This document shows, piece by piece, positions 19,206 to 31,141 of a DNA stretch of 64,000 nt. Numbering within the stretch: position 1 is the first letter of the stretch; the number at the start of each line of letters is the position of its first letter. A model generated the notes under the pieces. That model did no database searches and had not been told where the DNA came from. It saw only the letters and a list, made by a program, of their open reading frames with translations. Source of the stretch: Lasiosphaeria ovina (Eukaryota; Ascomycota; Sordariomycetes; Sordariales; Lasiosphaeriaceae); the NCBI GenBank assembly GCA_033439765.1, contig JAULSN010000007.1, positions 1,550,001-1,614,000 of the forward strand, read 5' to 3'. Both the position numbers and the translations under genes were made by a program.

Positions 19206-20794
19206 TCACAGCTCCTTCTTGTCCCCCCCTCGGCCGTTCGCCTTGACGCGGACTTTGACAGCCGAGCCGGGGGGCGTCTTGAGGCCGAATAGGGTCAGCA
19301 GGCTGACGACGGAGATGCCGACGGCGCCCATGCCGTAGGCGACTTCGCGGCCGGCCCACCAGTAGACGCTGGTGAACAGCAGCGGGCCGAGGCCCCTGCC
19401 GAGCTGGCCCCAGCTGCGGAGGATGCCGAGCTTGCCGCCGCGCTCGCCCTCGGCGGCCTCGAAGCTGCTCAGCGCGTTGAGGCCCATGACCACGGTGGCC
19501 GACGTCGTGGCCAGGCACGTCGCCGCCACGTACAGCGCCGGCACCGTCGACGCCCGCGCTAGCAGCGCAAACGCTACCACGCACGACACCACGCCTATCC
19601 GCACCGACAGCAGCGGCGGCAGCCGCCGCGTCACGCCGCCCTGCAAGATCGACGCCACCAGCCCTACGTACCCCAGCAGCCTCCCGTTGTTGGCCGAGCT
19701 GTAGCCGAACAGGTCGTACGTCATGAACGGCAGCGAGAACTCCATGCCCGAGAAGAATAGCAGGAACGTCATGTGCACAAAGTTGAGCAGGAAGTGCGAG
19801 TTGGTCCGCTGCACGGGGGCGGCGGTGGCGGTCGCCGAAGAAGAAGAGGTCACCTCGGCCGGCTTATTCACCATCGACGGCAGCGTCTCGGGCAGGTAGA
19901 GGTACAGGTAGACGGTCTCGGTGACGATCAGGAACAGCGAGACGCCGGCGGCGGTGGCGAAGGGGTTGGCGGCGACGGTGCCGATGGAACTGAGCCAAGC
20001 GCCTAGCGCCGGGCCGAAGGTGAAGGAGATGGAGAAGCAGGCGCCGATGAGGGCCATGGTGGACCCGCGCGTGTCGGCGTCCGAGATGTCGGTGGCGATG
20101 GCCGTGGCCAGCTGCACGTTGCCCTCGGACAGGCCGCCGACGATGCGCGACGCCAGAAACGTCCGGAAGTCGACCGCCACCACCCAGAGCAGCACCGACA
20201 CAATGTTGCCCGCCATGCTGGCCAGCAGGGCGTTGCGCCGCCCGAATCGGTCCGATAGGTGCCCTATGACGGGCGAGGCGATCGCCTGGAGGATCCTGTA
20301 TGGCAAATCACAAAGGGTGTTAGTTGGTTAGGCCGAGACAGGTTCAGGAGGGAAGCAAGGGGTGAAGGGAGGGAAAGGGGGGTTAACGCACGAGAAGAGA
20401 CTCCCCAGTGCCCCGCCCAGCAGAACAATGTCATATCGCGAGTCAATTGGCCGGGCAAAGGCCGCCTTGTATGCGTTGAGGTATCCTAGTATGCTCGAGA
20501 GGATCGTCTTTGACGGCGCGGCCGCGGCGTCGGCGTCGGCCTCGACATTGCGGTAGAACTCGAGCAAGTTGGGGAACAGCGGGAGGATGAAGGTGAAGGA
20601 GATCTGCGGGAGCAACCAGTAAAAGCAAGATACGTCAGTAATGTCCAACGGGTCGGGTCGACTGGCTTGCTTCCCAGGCTAGCAAGAGGCCGGGGGGAAG
20701 CTACTGTACGCACCAGGTCCAGTAGCAGGGAGATGAAGATGACCCTCAAGACGGTTTTGCGGGTCGCAGCAGCAACTGGTGGCGCCAGGCCCAT
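19206..20794 (-). CDS. MFS transporter, MFSD10/tetracycline-resistance-like
   Basis: There are three exons: 20794-20714, 20603-20392 and 20295-19206. The introns are 110 and 96 bp, with GTGCGT donors and CAG acceptors, and the frame is preserved (phases 0 and 2). The product is 460 aa with about 12 hydrophobic segments. The MFS loop 2-3 signature GHLSDRFGRRNALL is clear, followed by FLASRIVGGLSEGNVQLATA and RGSTMALIGACFSISFTFGP, which resemble the MFSD10 (TETRAN) branch of the drug:H+ antiporter-like MFS. A membrane location is certain; the substrate is unknown. The start was chosen at MGLAPPVAAATRK because the upstream frame has no closer ATG. It has no functional link to its neighbours. Confidence 0.88.
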
Positions 20795-21632
20795 TGCTAA
20801 CGACGGCTTGGAGTTGGGGGAGCTCTCCCTCGGACAAAAGGGTCTTGGTGTTGGGTTTCCTTGGCGCGTAGAGATCGCGGAGTCGCACACACTGTTGCGT
20901 GATGGTTGTTTCCCGGTATGGAGGTGAAGGTTGGTGGCACAAGCGAGGATGCAATGGAATTGCCTCTCTTTCTGTTCTTTTCTTTCTTTTCCCCGATTCC
21001 TCTATCACGGCCCGCACGCATATAGAAATTATGGTAGATAGTAATACTAGCAAGGAAAAGAAGAAGACACGAAAGCGAATGGAAAAGCGTCCCGAGCGAA
21101 GTAGCGTTGCAGCATCGAGCTGTTTGAACAACGTGTTGACACTCTCAGTCTCCGGACCCCCTCTGCAGCAGCGATTAACCAGGAGGGTCTCCCGCCATAC
21201 GCTAGCAGCTACAGTGCTTCAGCCACAGGGGACTCCCCCGCCACCCCTTCCCCACTTATAGTCCCCGTCTATACGATCGGTACTCTGTAATACTCTCGAT
21301 ACGAAGGAATTACGGATACGCCGCGCAGGCCAAATCATTCATTTCTGCAATAAAACCCGAAGGCTCAACCTGTGTTGTTGCTTACGTAACAGGCCCAAAA
21401 ATGCAATAAAAACCTGCCCTGCTGCTTTGTTACGCTTCAAATGCTACAGCCAGAGCCCTCGTAGTACGACGGGTTGTTGCACCACGTGTAGAAGCCTTCG
21501 TAATGTTTGGAGACATGGTCCGCAAAATAAGCGAGCGGCTTACGTCCTTGTTTTGCTGCTATTCCATTTGTATGCGTACGTAGGAGGGAACTGTGAAGGT
21601 AGGAAAACATGGAAACATTGTTGAGAATTGAA
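20795..21632. other. Intergenic, transporter promoter side
   Basis: Pyrimidine-rich promoter sequence on the minus strand near 20900-21050, then unremarkable sequence. I see no coding region. Confidence 0.45.
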
Positions 21633-21985
21633 TTATAATAGTTGTATCGCTATCGGTCCGTCCCAATCGATTCTTCCCTTCATACGCGACCAATTCCTCA
21701 GCCACTCTCCCAATCCTAACAAACACCTCAGTGATTCTTTAGCAGCGTATAGATCGAGGTCATCGGAATCGTGTCCAAGCTGTCGCAAAATCAGGCAGGT
21801 CTCCGCGTCTAAAGATAAATAAATTAGCATATACAGTTATGTTCTAGCAACCCCAGTGATATATACTTACGAGTCTGCTGGTACAGCTCGGGAAGCGTGA
21901 CTGGACAGACCTCTTTGCACTGGGGATCAACGAGCCGGACAAGAATGCATTCCGACCGAGATGCAAGGTATCGAGATCGATTTTT
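21633..21985 (-). pseudogene. Two-exon gene fragment, family unknown
   Basis: The minus strand has an open exon at 21985-21871 (SRSECILVRLVDPQCKEV, then LPELYQQT), a 62-bp intron with GTAAGT and TTTAG, and a last exon at 21808-21633 (AETCLILRQLGHDSDDLD, ending WDGPIAIQLL). The phases agree. An in-frame TAG closes the exon at its 5' side. Upstream, the conserved repeat starts with ATGACC in both copies but here continues directly into TGA, so the start is broken or spliced. It looks like the end of a real gene whose front is damaged. I do not recognise the protein. Confidence 0.4.
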
Positions 21986-22007
21986 CTAGCGGCGATCTCG
22001 GTTGATG

Positions 22008-22227
22008 TTCGTGGTATTCAGGTCATACCACTGAGGGCTGGGTCCAAGAGGGAGTGTGGTAGTACTACCAAGAGGGGGGTTGGGATTGTTATGTTCTGTA
22101 TGGTTTTGGTGGATGTGTGCGCGAGCCCCGCGCGATCACGTGCCTCATTAATCGGGCAAGTGGGTCAGCACGTGACTACGACGCCTCACTCCTTTGCCTG
22201 TAGCCACGAATGGCCGCTATTCCAATA
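22008..22227 (-). repeat. Dispersed repeat, copy A
   Basis: This matches 47995-48225 in the opposite orientation. Identical stretches include GTTCGTGGTATTC, GGGCTGGGTCCAAGAGGGAG and GTGGATGTGTGCGCGAGCCC followed by CGCGCGATCACGTG. The best-kept half looks like a 5' gene flank ending at an ATG. In this copy the ATG is followed by ACC TGA. Confidence 0.75.
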
Positions 22228-22468
22228 CAATCCACTGAATGTTTGTTGGCGTGGTACTTACGAAGGAAAAAAAAATATCAAATGAACCGGCCAGGAAGGG
22301 TCTTTGATAGGTATTTCTAGAGAAGCAATAGACCTCTAGGATTCCAAAATAGGGGTTCAAATAGCTATTACCTCCCTTAGCGAAAAACCTTGACGGCGAG
22401 TCCTGAGATGCTAAGGCCATTTGGATCTTGGAAAGTACCACACCAACAAACATTCAGGGATTGGATTG
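22228..22468. mobile_element. 241-bp MITE with TA flanks (Tc1/mariner-like)
   Basis: Terminal inverted repeats: the left end reads CAATCCACTGAATGTTTG followed by TTGGCGTGGTACTT; the right end is the complement, with TTGGTGTGGTACTT and an extra ATCC near the tip. Both sides are bounded by TA (22226-22227 and 22469-22470), the target duplication of Tc1/mariner/pogo elements. There is no coding capacity. It sits at the far edge of dispersed repeat copy A; copy B lacks it. Confidence 0.8.
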
Positions 22469-23562
22469 TACCTAAATTGATGAGGATGTCTCTTCGGACC
22501 GTAAAAAAAAGTCTATTCGAACCGAGGTAGGCAAGGTACATTGAAATCCCCGCCAAGCCACTCCTGCTTCGACGCCCACGGCGCGCAGGGCCCGAGGCAA
22601 GGAAAAAAACTCGAAACATGCGCCGTGTGCAGCGCCGCAGTCAAGATGAACCCAGGGGCCCACGCCGCATCTCATTCGGTGGCCGGCCGTCGGGAGCCCG
22701 CTCATTAACAGCCAATGCAGGAACGAGGTCGCCCGTGCATATCAGATCAGACTGACATTGGCTGCATCCTCCGACCGCCTCCACAGTCTGTCTGCTGCCT
22801 GCCTGCCTGCCTGTCTGTCGTCCCCGCGACCACGCAAGGGAGTTCCCACCCCCCAACGGACGATCACCCGAGAAGCTTAATTCAGGCCGATCAAGGCCTT
22901 CTTGACCTTGGGCCGGGGGAAAAGGCCCTCGAGGCTATGCTCTGATTTGTGATGTGCTGCCAGGGCAGGGAGCAGCCGTGCATTCAGCATTGTCTTGCCT
23001 TGTCACTGACGCGGTCTGTTCACGTCCGCCGGCCTATAGTCACTCTACACTATACTCTGTCCTACCCTTCATTATTTCATTATACAGAAATCTTGATTGC
23101 AGGGCACACCTCCTCTTTAGCCGCCAGCGCCGTGCCCAGCTCGGTGTGCCTGCCTCCTTCCCCCGGCCCCAATGCATCGGATAGTATGTACATACATGTA
23201 GTACTTGGAGTTGCCGCACGACGCCATGTCGGCGTTGGCCGCCCCTCCCCTGGGAATCCGTGCCTTCGGATTCGACAGGCTGCCAAGGAAAACCACGGCC
23301 GCACTTTAAGATGCCCGCCTGTGTTGTTGCCCCCTCTCGCGTCCTTCGGGTGACCATGTTTAAAAGGCGGCCGACGCCCCCCGGGGCCCATGTTCACCTG
23401 CTTGTTGCTTCCCTCTGTCGTCCGTATCCGCGGTACCCTTTCACTCGTTCAAGTCGTCACTCGCTTTCTTGTTAACAACAACTTGGGCAAGCAGGTGGCT
23501 CGTCACAGGTTTATAAAAACACCAAAATTGTTGGGTCCCACACGAGACACAAAAAGCTCACC
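22469..23562. other. Intergenic, promoter of the GPI-type protein gene
   Basis: No supported gene. A short CCTG/CTGT tandem lies near 22797-22817. The stretch before 23563 is the probable promoter and 5' UTR of the downstream gene. Confidence 0.45.
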
Positions 23563-24240
23563 ATGAAGACCTCCGCCGCCGCGCTGCTCGCCGCATTGGC
23601 CGCACACGCGGCAGCCTCACCCCACGGCGTTGGCTGGGGAGGGGAGGAGAAGGAGGACGACTGGCACTCGTTCGGGAAGCCGACGCTGGGCTGGCCGAAC
23701 CCAACCTGGCCGCCCAAGTTCTGGACCAGCACCATATACACGACGCGCGTGCACACCATCACGGGCTGCCCGCCGGCCGTGCCCAACTGCCCGGCCCACG
23801 GCGGCACCGTCGTCACCACCGTGACCGTCCCCGTGAGCACCACCGTGTGCCCCGTGACGACCACGCCGCTGGTGGTCCCTCCTCCGCCACCACCGCCGAG
23901 CTCTCTCCCGCCGCTGCCACCGCCGCCACCGCCGCCGCCGGGCTGGTCGACCACGGCCCCGCTCCCCGTCATCACCACCTCGGCCGTCGTCATCCCCCCG
24001 CTGCCGCCCAGCACTACGCTCCCTGTCCCGCCGCCGCCAGCCCCGCCGTCCTCGACCCCGCTGCTGCCGTTCCCGCCCTCGAGCATCACCTCCTCCGTCG
24101 GCTCCCTCGTCCCCTCGCCGCTGCCGCCGTCGTCTACGACCTCGTCCTTCCCCGCCGCCGTCACCGCCGGCGCTGCTCACAACTCCCACCGCGCGGGCGG
24201 CGCGCTGGCTGCCATTGCTGTTGCCGCTGCGCTTCTCTAG
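23563..24240 (+). CDS. Pro/Thr/Ser-rich secreted protein, probably GPI-anchored
   Basis: A single exon encodes 225 aa. The start MKTSAAALLAALAAHAAASP is a textbook signal peptide. A short N-terminal domain contains TSTIYTTRVHTITGCPP and two Cys-spaced motifs (NCPAHGGTVVTTVTVPV, TVCPVTTT) typical of fungal wall proteins. The middle is a polyproline/Ser/Thr stretch (likely O-glycosylated). The C-terminus ends in a small-residue hydrophobic tail (AGGALAAIAVAAALL) suited to GPI attachment. Its likely place is the cell wall or plasma membrane outer face; a specific function cannot be read from sequence. Confidence 0.88.
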   Translation: MKTSAAALLAALAAHAAASPHGVGWGGEEKEDDWHSFGKPTLGWPNPTWPPKFWTSTIYTTRVHTITGCPPAVPNCPAHGGTVVTTVTVPVSTTVCPVTTTPLVVPPPPPPPSSLPPLPPPPPPPPGWSTTAPLPVITTSAVVIPPLPPSTTLPVPPPPAPPSSTPLLPFPPSSITSSVGSLVPSPLPPSSTTSSFPAAVTAGAAHNSHRAGGALAAIAVAAALL

Positions 24241-24256
24241 TTTCTTCTTTCTCACA

Positions 24257-24257
24257 G

Positions 24258-24309
<52 letters not shown>
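24257..24309 (+). repeat. (GT)n microsatellite
   Basis: A near-perfect GT run of about 26 units starts some 16 bp after the stop codon of the GPI-type gene, i.e. in its 3' UTR. Confidence 0.9.
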
Positions 24310-26297
24310 GTGCTTTCTCGTGTCGTGTCATGTCTTGGAACGAAGCCTGTTCTTGTTCCTGTTCCTGTTCTCACTGCCATGTCCTCCCCGTCCCCTTCTC
24401 TCGCGCATGATATATTTCTTTCGGAAAAGCTCTTACCGGGATAATGGAAAATCTTGTGCTGCGTGGGGTTTTTCTCTTTTTTTTTGGAGGGAGGGAGGGA
24501 GGGAAGGATAAAAGGGAGCAGCTTCCTGGTGTGTTGTGTTGTCTGGAAACCAAAAAGGGGGAAGGGGAGGGAGCGGATCAAAGGGTGTCACTCTCTTGGC
24601 CTGACCCCTTTTTTCGACAATGATGACACGAGAATACGAAAGGCAACAAGAAAAGGCTGTTATTTGTTTGTCTCACGACGCATGATACGTATTGGTTGTT
24701 ATTGTTGTTCACAGCCCCCCTCCTTTTTTTCCTTTCTTTCTCAGGGAGAACGAGGAGAGGGCGGCAGGTCACAGCCTGACCAACTCCAGCCCTCTTCCAA
24801 CTGAGAGACTGACTGTGAGACTGGCAGTGCTGGAGGCTCGCTTTACCCCATCTTCTCTTCCCTAGGCCCGCATATCGGGCTACTTTAATGAATACCCCCT
24901 TTTTTTCTTTTTTTCTTTACTAGGCACTCTGTAAAGCTTGTTCCCGCGTGAGAGGCTTGGTTCTTTAGTTTGTCGTTTTGTTGGCGCGTGAGAATTTCAA
25001 AAAGAAAAAGTGGTGAACCAGGACGCGAGCTCTGCTGCAGCTGCTGCGGCTGCTGTGTCTGTGAAAGCCGTTTAAGGTGGCCTTTCTTTCTGGCTCTACA
25101 TGGCTAGATGCCCACCTAGGGACACAACGAGTGACATAACCCCATCATCTCTCTCTACGATGGCCAAAGAATGGATGTGTGTCGCACACCCTCCCCGCAC
25201 GCAGCCTTGATCAACTGACCTGGGAAAACTGCCCCAATACTGGTTACTAGAAACACGGGCCAGAGAGAAAGAACAGGGTCTTGCTGGGCTGGGTAGATGG
25301 AATAGCCGTGATTTCTTGTTCTTCTCCATCTCTCATCTCTCATCTCGCATGGCCTCCCGCTATATTTATCCGCCCGTCCCGCCCCCGCATCTTACAGGGC
25401 ACGGGAAGCATGCGCACACGCAGCGACGCACGCCTGACCCAACCGCACGACCGCGGACAGCCTGCCCTGCTCGCCTGACTGTCTGTCTGCCTGCATAGGG
25501 GTCTCAATTAATTCCATAGTTGCTGTTCTAACATGCTCGCTGGCAAATGCGATTGGGTATTCACACCCTCTAAAAAAGCATGAGGGTAGATATTGACCTA
25601 GTCATCGCCAGGCGGCGTCGTTGTCGGCCACGTTGTCCGACCGTATAAACGGCCATCTCCCGATCCCATGGCGTGTATTTGCGTGTGTATGCACGCAGCC
25701 AAGGTGTAGGTCTACACGGCATCTTTCGGCCGGTGCTGGCTGCCCGCGTTCCCCTCAAGAAGACAACGCCGTCCCTGGCGTTGCGGGAATCGTGGCGCTG
25801 GTGGTTGTGATCAACTCCCTCGAATTACCCACTCACTTGCTAGACATGAGACTCGGGACTCGCTCCCATCGCAGATCCAGCGGGTTAAGAGATGGTTGAT
25901 GCATGCTTGACCAAATAAAGACTGTTCCTTCGGGAGGCTGACAGCCCGCTCCGTTCTCGTCGTATAATATTAAACACGCGAAAACGGGAGACGAGGTTGT
26001 GAGAATTGCGGGCGTGTCGAATTGGAAATTGCCGACTTGCTCGCGTGGCGCGGGCGGCGCGGGCGGCGTGAAACTCCTGCTCCTCGGGAGGCACGTGAAC
26101 GCGATATCCGAGTTCGGTAATGAGAGGCCGGGCGCGCGCTCCTGAGGGATCGACGTGCGTGAGCTCGAAATCAGCAACGTGTGGGGTTCGAAAAAGAAGC
26201 GCGCCCACTCAGATAGCCAGCCTCATCAGCCAGCCTTCATCTGCACGAATGATTCCCTTTTTTCACGACAGGATGGCGAGGAAGAAGCTGAGACCTT
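24310..26297. other. Gene-poor region
   Basis: Mostly low-complexity T-, G- and A-rich runs, with no gene I can support. Two overlapping minus-strand frames at about 25833-26208 have some protein-like stretches (ELTHVDPSGARARPLITE) but lack a credible start or partner exon. Confidence 0.4.
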
Positions 26298-27220
26298 TCA
26301 CCCAGAAGATGCCAGCCGCTCCACCACTTCATCCACCCAGGCTGCGCCGCCAAGGAGCTCCCTGACGGCGTCGCGGTCTCGGCCGTTATCGCCGACAGCC
26401 ACGAACTTGAGAATTTCACCGTCGTCACCCATGACTAGCCGACCGGTGCGGCCGTCGGCCCATTCGATGCTCAGCTGCTTCGCCTCAGCGTCGGCGGGAT
26501 TAATGCCGACTAGCGCCTGCGTCTGCCGCTCATGCTCCTCCTCATCGCCCTCGTCATCGGCGGTGCCCTTCTTCTCCCGGCCCAGCCCAGCGGCCTTGCG
26601 CAGATCAGCCACCACGCCGAGGCGGTGGTGGTAGCGGACAATGTCGCGGCGCAGCGACCGCGCAAACCGCGCCAGGTCCTGGCCCGGGGCAGGCGGGGGA
26701 GGGAGATGACGTGCTGCCAGGCCAGCCAAAGGGATGCAGGGCGGGACGGTGTGGCGGTGGACGCGCAGGTGGCGGCTGGCATTGGGATAGGGACGGTTGA
26801 GAAGTACGTAGTATGGGCGTAGAAACTTGGCCCGGCTGACGACCTCGACGCGCAGGCCCAGCACGGCGCCGCCGTCGACGGCGTTGGGGTCGGGGTCCTG
26901 CACGCGGAATGTGGTGATGGAGGCACACGCGCGGTACAGACACTGCTGGTTGTGCGCCTCTTGCGCGGCCGCCTGCGCGAGCAGTTTGCCGGCTCGTGGA
27001 GCGCCGGACAGCAGCTCCCGTGTTGACGGCGCCGCGATGAGCGTCGACGTCTGCACACGCAGCTGCTTCTTCAGGGATGCGACTGCGGGCTCGTGTCAGT
27101 CATGTGCGCAATGAGACTTGGTTGGGGTTTTGTTTCATACATACCTCGCGCCTGCAAATTCTCAATCTCATCATCAAGGGCTGATGTTGATGCCGATGCC
27201 GATACTGATTCCGATTCCAT
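26298..27220 (-). CDS. Inner kinetochore protein CENP-O / Mcm21 / Mal2
   Basis: Two exons, 27220-27145 and 27082-26298, are separated by a 62-bp intron (GTATGT, CATGACTGAC, CAG). The product is 286 aa. It starts with a short coiled coil (LDDEIENLQARVASLKKQL), as CENP-O proteins do, then has the paired RWD-like region: LGLRVEVVSRAKFLRPYYVL, LRVHRHTVPPCIPLAGLA and QDLARFARSLRRDIVRYH are recognisable CENP-O family signatures. Known orthologues belong to the COMA/CCAN complex at centromeres and help link centromeric nucleosomes to the outer kinetochore. The first exon and start are well supported because the coiled coil continues smoothly across the splice. Confidence 0.85.
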
Positions 27221-28338
27221 TGCAAATGTACGGACGGAGTAATACTGAAGGGTATTTTTCAATTGACGAGACGAGACGCGTCTCGCGTCATCCGTTGCTC
27301 GTTATTATTGTAAAGATGACAGCTCAACGCCATTAAAGGATGTGGTGGAATTATGGTCGCCTGAACAAGAGATATCTCATGCCCGTCATTCATATTCGAA
27401 GGAGCCCAAAGGCCGTCCAGTTATTTTGTACGGATTTGTTCTCAGGCCGGTCACAACGTTCACGGCCTGTCGCGTCTTGAACAAGCTGTGGTCAGTGTGG
27501 GTTATGAGAATGCAGCTAGGCCCCTCCCGCACTAGCGTATCCTGGGACATCCCTCCATTACCATTGGCTGCCGAATGTCTCTGCTCCTGCCTGCCGTGAA
27601 GCCTGGGCGTGATTAGCTAAGGCACAACTCCGTAGGTGGCTTGGGTGGCTTCTGAATAAGTCCCGTAACAAAGTCCAGTTACAGAATGTCTTGGGGGTTA
27701 TTCCAGAATTTTAGTTACACGAGGCCTATTCTCGCCTACGGACCAAAGAAGCATGCTTGGATGGAAATGAGTTCAACATTCTAGTTTTTTTCCTCTATAC
27801 TAAGTATTTGCGAATAGTGATGCGGATTACTGATGTGCATCGCCACCTGAAAGGCCACGGTAGCTGCTGCCGTGGCTCGCCTCCCGTGACCGCGCCGAGG
27901 CCCAGGCAGTGGCAGGCACCCCCCTGAGCAGCCTTCCGAGCCGCTGGATCCCAGGCCCAGGGCAATCCATCCCGCCCCAGATTTCGATGCAGCCCAAGTC
28001 ACCTACCTTGTTGGCCCTTGTCTTGGCGCCGCTTCTGAAGAGGCCACATTCGTTTCTCGATACTCTGCACATCAGTCATACTTCTCGTCTCTCGTTCAAA
28101 ACATTGTACCAAAAAGGGTAGCTACCTGCAAGCTTCATTCCATTCTCGTCCCGCATTGTGTGCACTCTTGCAGACGTGATTCGGGTGTAAAACGCTGAAC
28201 TGGACCCAACTCCCAAGCCAACGAACGCCCAAGTCGCTTACTCGTCCGCGCCGCAAGACGACGCGCCCGCTCTCAGACGCAGAGAAACAGGTACCCAACA
28301 CCAACGCTGTCGCATTCACCACGATTATCTAAACACCT
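27221..28338. other. Intergenic between two divergent genes
   Basis: Holds the promoters of the CENP-O gene (left) and the acetyl-CoA transporter gene (right). I see no coding sequence. Confidence 0.5.
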
Positions 28339-30198
28339 ATGGGTGCCCGGTCCCGTCGCGCAAAATCGCCGACGCAGAACGGGGCCAAGTCCCCGAAACA
28401 CGTCCCTGACGGCGCCAGAACCAACGGCGGCGCCAGCAGTAGCGGCAACACACACGATCACGACCCCACGATGAACAAGAACGTCGAGCTCCTGCGGCGC
28501 AACATATCCCAGGACGCCTCCTCGGGCGCCGTGACGGCCAACCTCATGTCCCGGGAGACCTTCTCCCTCGACGACCCCGTGCCGAACCCCAAGATGCCCA
28601 CGGCCAACCACCATGGCTTCCTCGACCTGCCCAAGCAGGACCAGAAGAACTTTGGCCTGCTCGTCCTCTTATACTTCCTGCAGGGCATCCCCCTGGGGCT
28701 GGCCACGGGCTCCGTCCCCTTCCTGCTCAAGAACCACATGTCGTACAGCGAGATTGGCATCTTCAGCCTGGCCTCATACCCATACTCGCTCAAGCTGCTG
28801 TGGAGTCCCATTGTCGACGCCATGTGGAGTCCAAAGGTCGGCCGGAGGAAGAGCTGGATCCTGCCCATACAGTTGCTCTCCGGCATTGGCATGCTGTGGC
28901 TGGGTTCGACGGTCGAGGAGATGATGGCCATGACGGGAAAGCCCGGCGGCCACACCGTCTGGGGCTTCACGGGCTGGTGGTTCTTCCTGGTGCTCATGTG
29001 CGCCACTCAGGACATCGCTGTTGACGGCTGGGCCCTGACCTTGCTGAGCCCCGGCAACATCTCGTACGCGTCAACGGCCCAGACGGTCGGGCTCACGGCC
29101 GGCCAGTTCCTGTCCCACACCGTGTTCCTGGCCTTTTGCTCCAAGGACTTTGCCAACCGCTGGTTCCGCGACTCGCCGCTCGACACCGGCTTGATCGGCC
29201 TGGGCGGCTACCTGACATTTTGGGGGTGGGCGTACATCGCCGTCACCATCGGCCTGGGTCTGATCAAGAAGGAGGAGAAGACGAGGAACGAGGACGGCAT
29301 CTGGGACGTGTACAAGATCATGTGGGGCGTGCTCAAGCTGCGCAACATCCAGACCATCGTCATTGTTCACCTCATCGCCAAGATCGGCTTCCAGGCCAAC
29401 GACGGCGTCACCAACCTGAAGCTGCTCGACAAGGGCTTCGGCACCGACAACATGGCCCTGACCGTGCTGATCGACTTCCCCTTCGAGATCGGCCTCGGCT
29501 ACTACGCAGGCAAGTGGTCGCAAGAGTTCACCCCCATGCGCCTCTGGTGCGGCGCCTTCATGGGCCGCCTCCTCGCCGCCGTGCTCGCTCAGATTACCGT
29601 CGCCATGTTCCCCGCCGGTGGCGTCACCTCGTGGTACCTGCTGGTTGTCATCGCCGAGCACATCTTCTCCACCTTTACCAACACGGTCATGTTCGTTTCC
29701 GTCTCCGCCTTCCACGCCCGGATTGCGGATCCTGTCATTGGCGGCACGTATATGACCCTTCTCGCGACGTAAGTTTACTCCCTTTCTCATTTTCTTGTAA
29801 AGAAGCAAGTTTGATCACAAACAACTAACACTTCCTCTCCTAGAGTCTGCAACCTCGGCGGGACATTCCCTCGCTTCTTCGTCCTGCGCCTCGTCGACTA
29901 CTTCACTAGCGCCACGTGCAACCCGCCTTCTCCGTCCTCGTCCTCTTCTTCAAAGCACCCCCTCGTCACGGAAGCCTTCAGCTGCGCCATCCAGGCCGAC
30001 AAGGAGCGATGCCTCGCCGGCGGCGGCACCTGCGACATGGTCCGCGACGGCTACTACATCGTCAACGTCATCTGCGTGGCCCTCGGCCTCGTCACCTTTG
30101 TGCTCTTCATCCGCCCCAAGGTGCTGCAATTGCAGGCCCTGCCCCTGCGCGCGTGGCGGTTATCGCCGTCGTCGTCGTCGTCTTCGTTAAAATATTGA
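28339..30198 (+). CDS. Acetyl-CoA transporter (AT-1 / SLC33A1 family)
   Basis: Exon 1 is 28339-29768 and exon 2 is 29844-30198. The 75-bp intron has GTAAGT, AACTAAC and TAG, and the splice completes a Thr codon before VCNLGGTFPRFFVLRLVDYF. The product is 594 aa. Family signatures are clear: YFLQGIPLGLATGSVPFLL, SYPYSLKLLWSPIVDA, GRRKSWILPIQ, CATQDIAVDGWALTLL and the late DPVIGGTYMTLL. About 12 membrane segments follow a 100-residue Ser/Lys-rich N-terminal tail. In animals this transporter moves acetyl-CoA into the ER lumen for protein acetylation; the fungal role is inferred to be similar. The tail ends in a Ser run. Confidence 0.93.
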
Positions 30199-31141
30199 GC
30201 GTTGAGATCTGTTGTGTGCCTTGAGTTTTTTTTTCTTTTTTTTTCAAACCTTGACGCCAAAGTCTTGACCCCCCTGTTCTCTCCTCGTGCCAGATCTCCA
30301 AACCCCCAGGGGATAGAAAAGAGATAGAAGTGGTGGCGAATCATGTTGGCTTGGGACCAAAGCTAAAGCCAAAGCCAAAGCAAAAAACAAAGCCAGGGGG
30401 TGGCTTTGTACGAAGCAATGAGGGGGAAAAGGAGGGGCCAAAAAAAGGTAAAGGGGCAAATACGTAAATAAGAAAATGGAGGAGGGCCGGGAAATGCAAA
30501 ATAAATACATACCACCACCACACTCACTCTGCCAGAGTTGAGAATATTAAACGTAGAAATGTCACAATACATACCATATACATGTTCATCAGTGTGCTCA
30601 ATATAAAGCGTCTCATAAAGCCATTCTACTGCTCCGCGTCTCGGCTCTATCGCCGGGGCTGTTCTGCCTCGGACCAGCAACACCACTCATATCTTGAAGG
30701 CAAACTAGATGTCACAGGAGAACCCATCGCCAGAAACCGAGCAAGAGATGTAGGGGTACAAAGAATCTGCGTCCATCTTGGGGCTGTGAAAAGATATCCA
30801 ATGAACACTGCCCGCGGTTTGTATCATACAAAGGCGGTCTAGATTGGATTGCCAGCGGCGCGATTTTCCAAGCGTCTAAAAACACCAAGGGGGCTGATTA
30901 TATCAAATAGAAACAAGGATCGGGTGTACACTCGGACAGTCACGGTTCACAGAAGTTACGGTACCAGGCATTCCGAATCACCACGATATGCTGAGCTACC
31001 TAATCGAGAACGTGCCAGGTGACAAATATGATCGGCACCAGAGTCCACAACTCTTGGTCAAATCATTATTCCCGCACCATTCAGAATAGCTCAAAGAAGA
31101 TTCCCAACGCACCACATATGGTATCAGCAGAGCTGATAGAT
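30199..31141. other. Intergenic between convergent genes
   Basis: This is the 3' UTR region of the transporter and of the minus-strand helicase. A repeated AAGCCAAAGC-type hexamer lies near 30360-30395. No gene seen. Confidence 0.5.

Noticed and set aside
23600..24255. 212-codon antisense Arg/Gly-rich frame under the GPI-type gene
   Set aside because: Antisense of Pro/Thr-rich codons; the + strand has signal peptide and GPI tail.
25833..26208. Two overlapping minus-strand frames near the CENP-O 3' end
   Set aside because: Some protein-like stretches, but no start, splice partner or family; two frames are open at once, which argues for composition.
26505..27058. Alternative frames across the CENP-O gene
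   Set aside because: The minus-strand CENP-O motifs and intron phase leave these as shadows.
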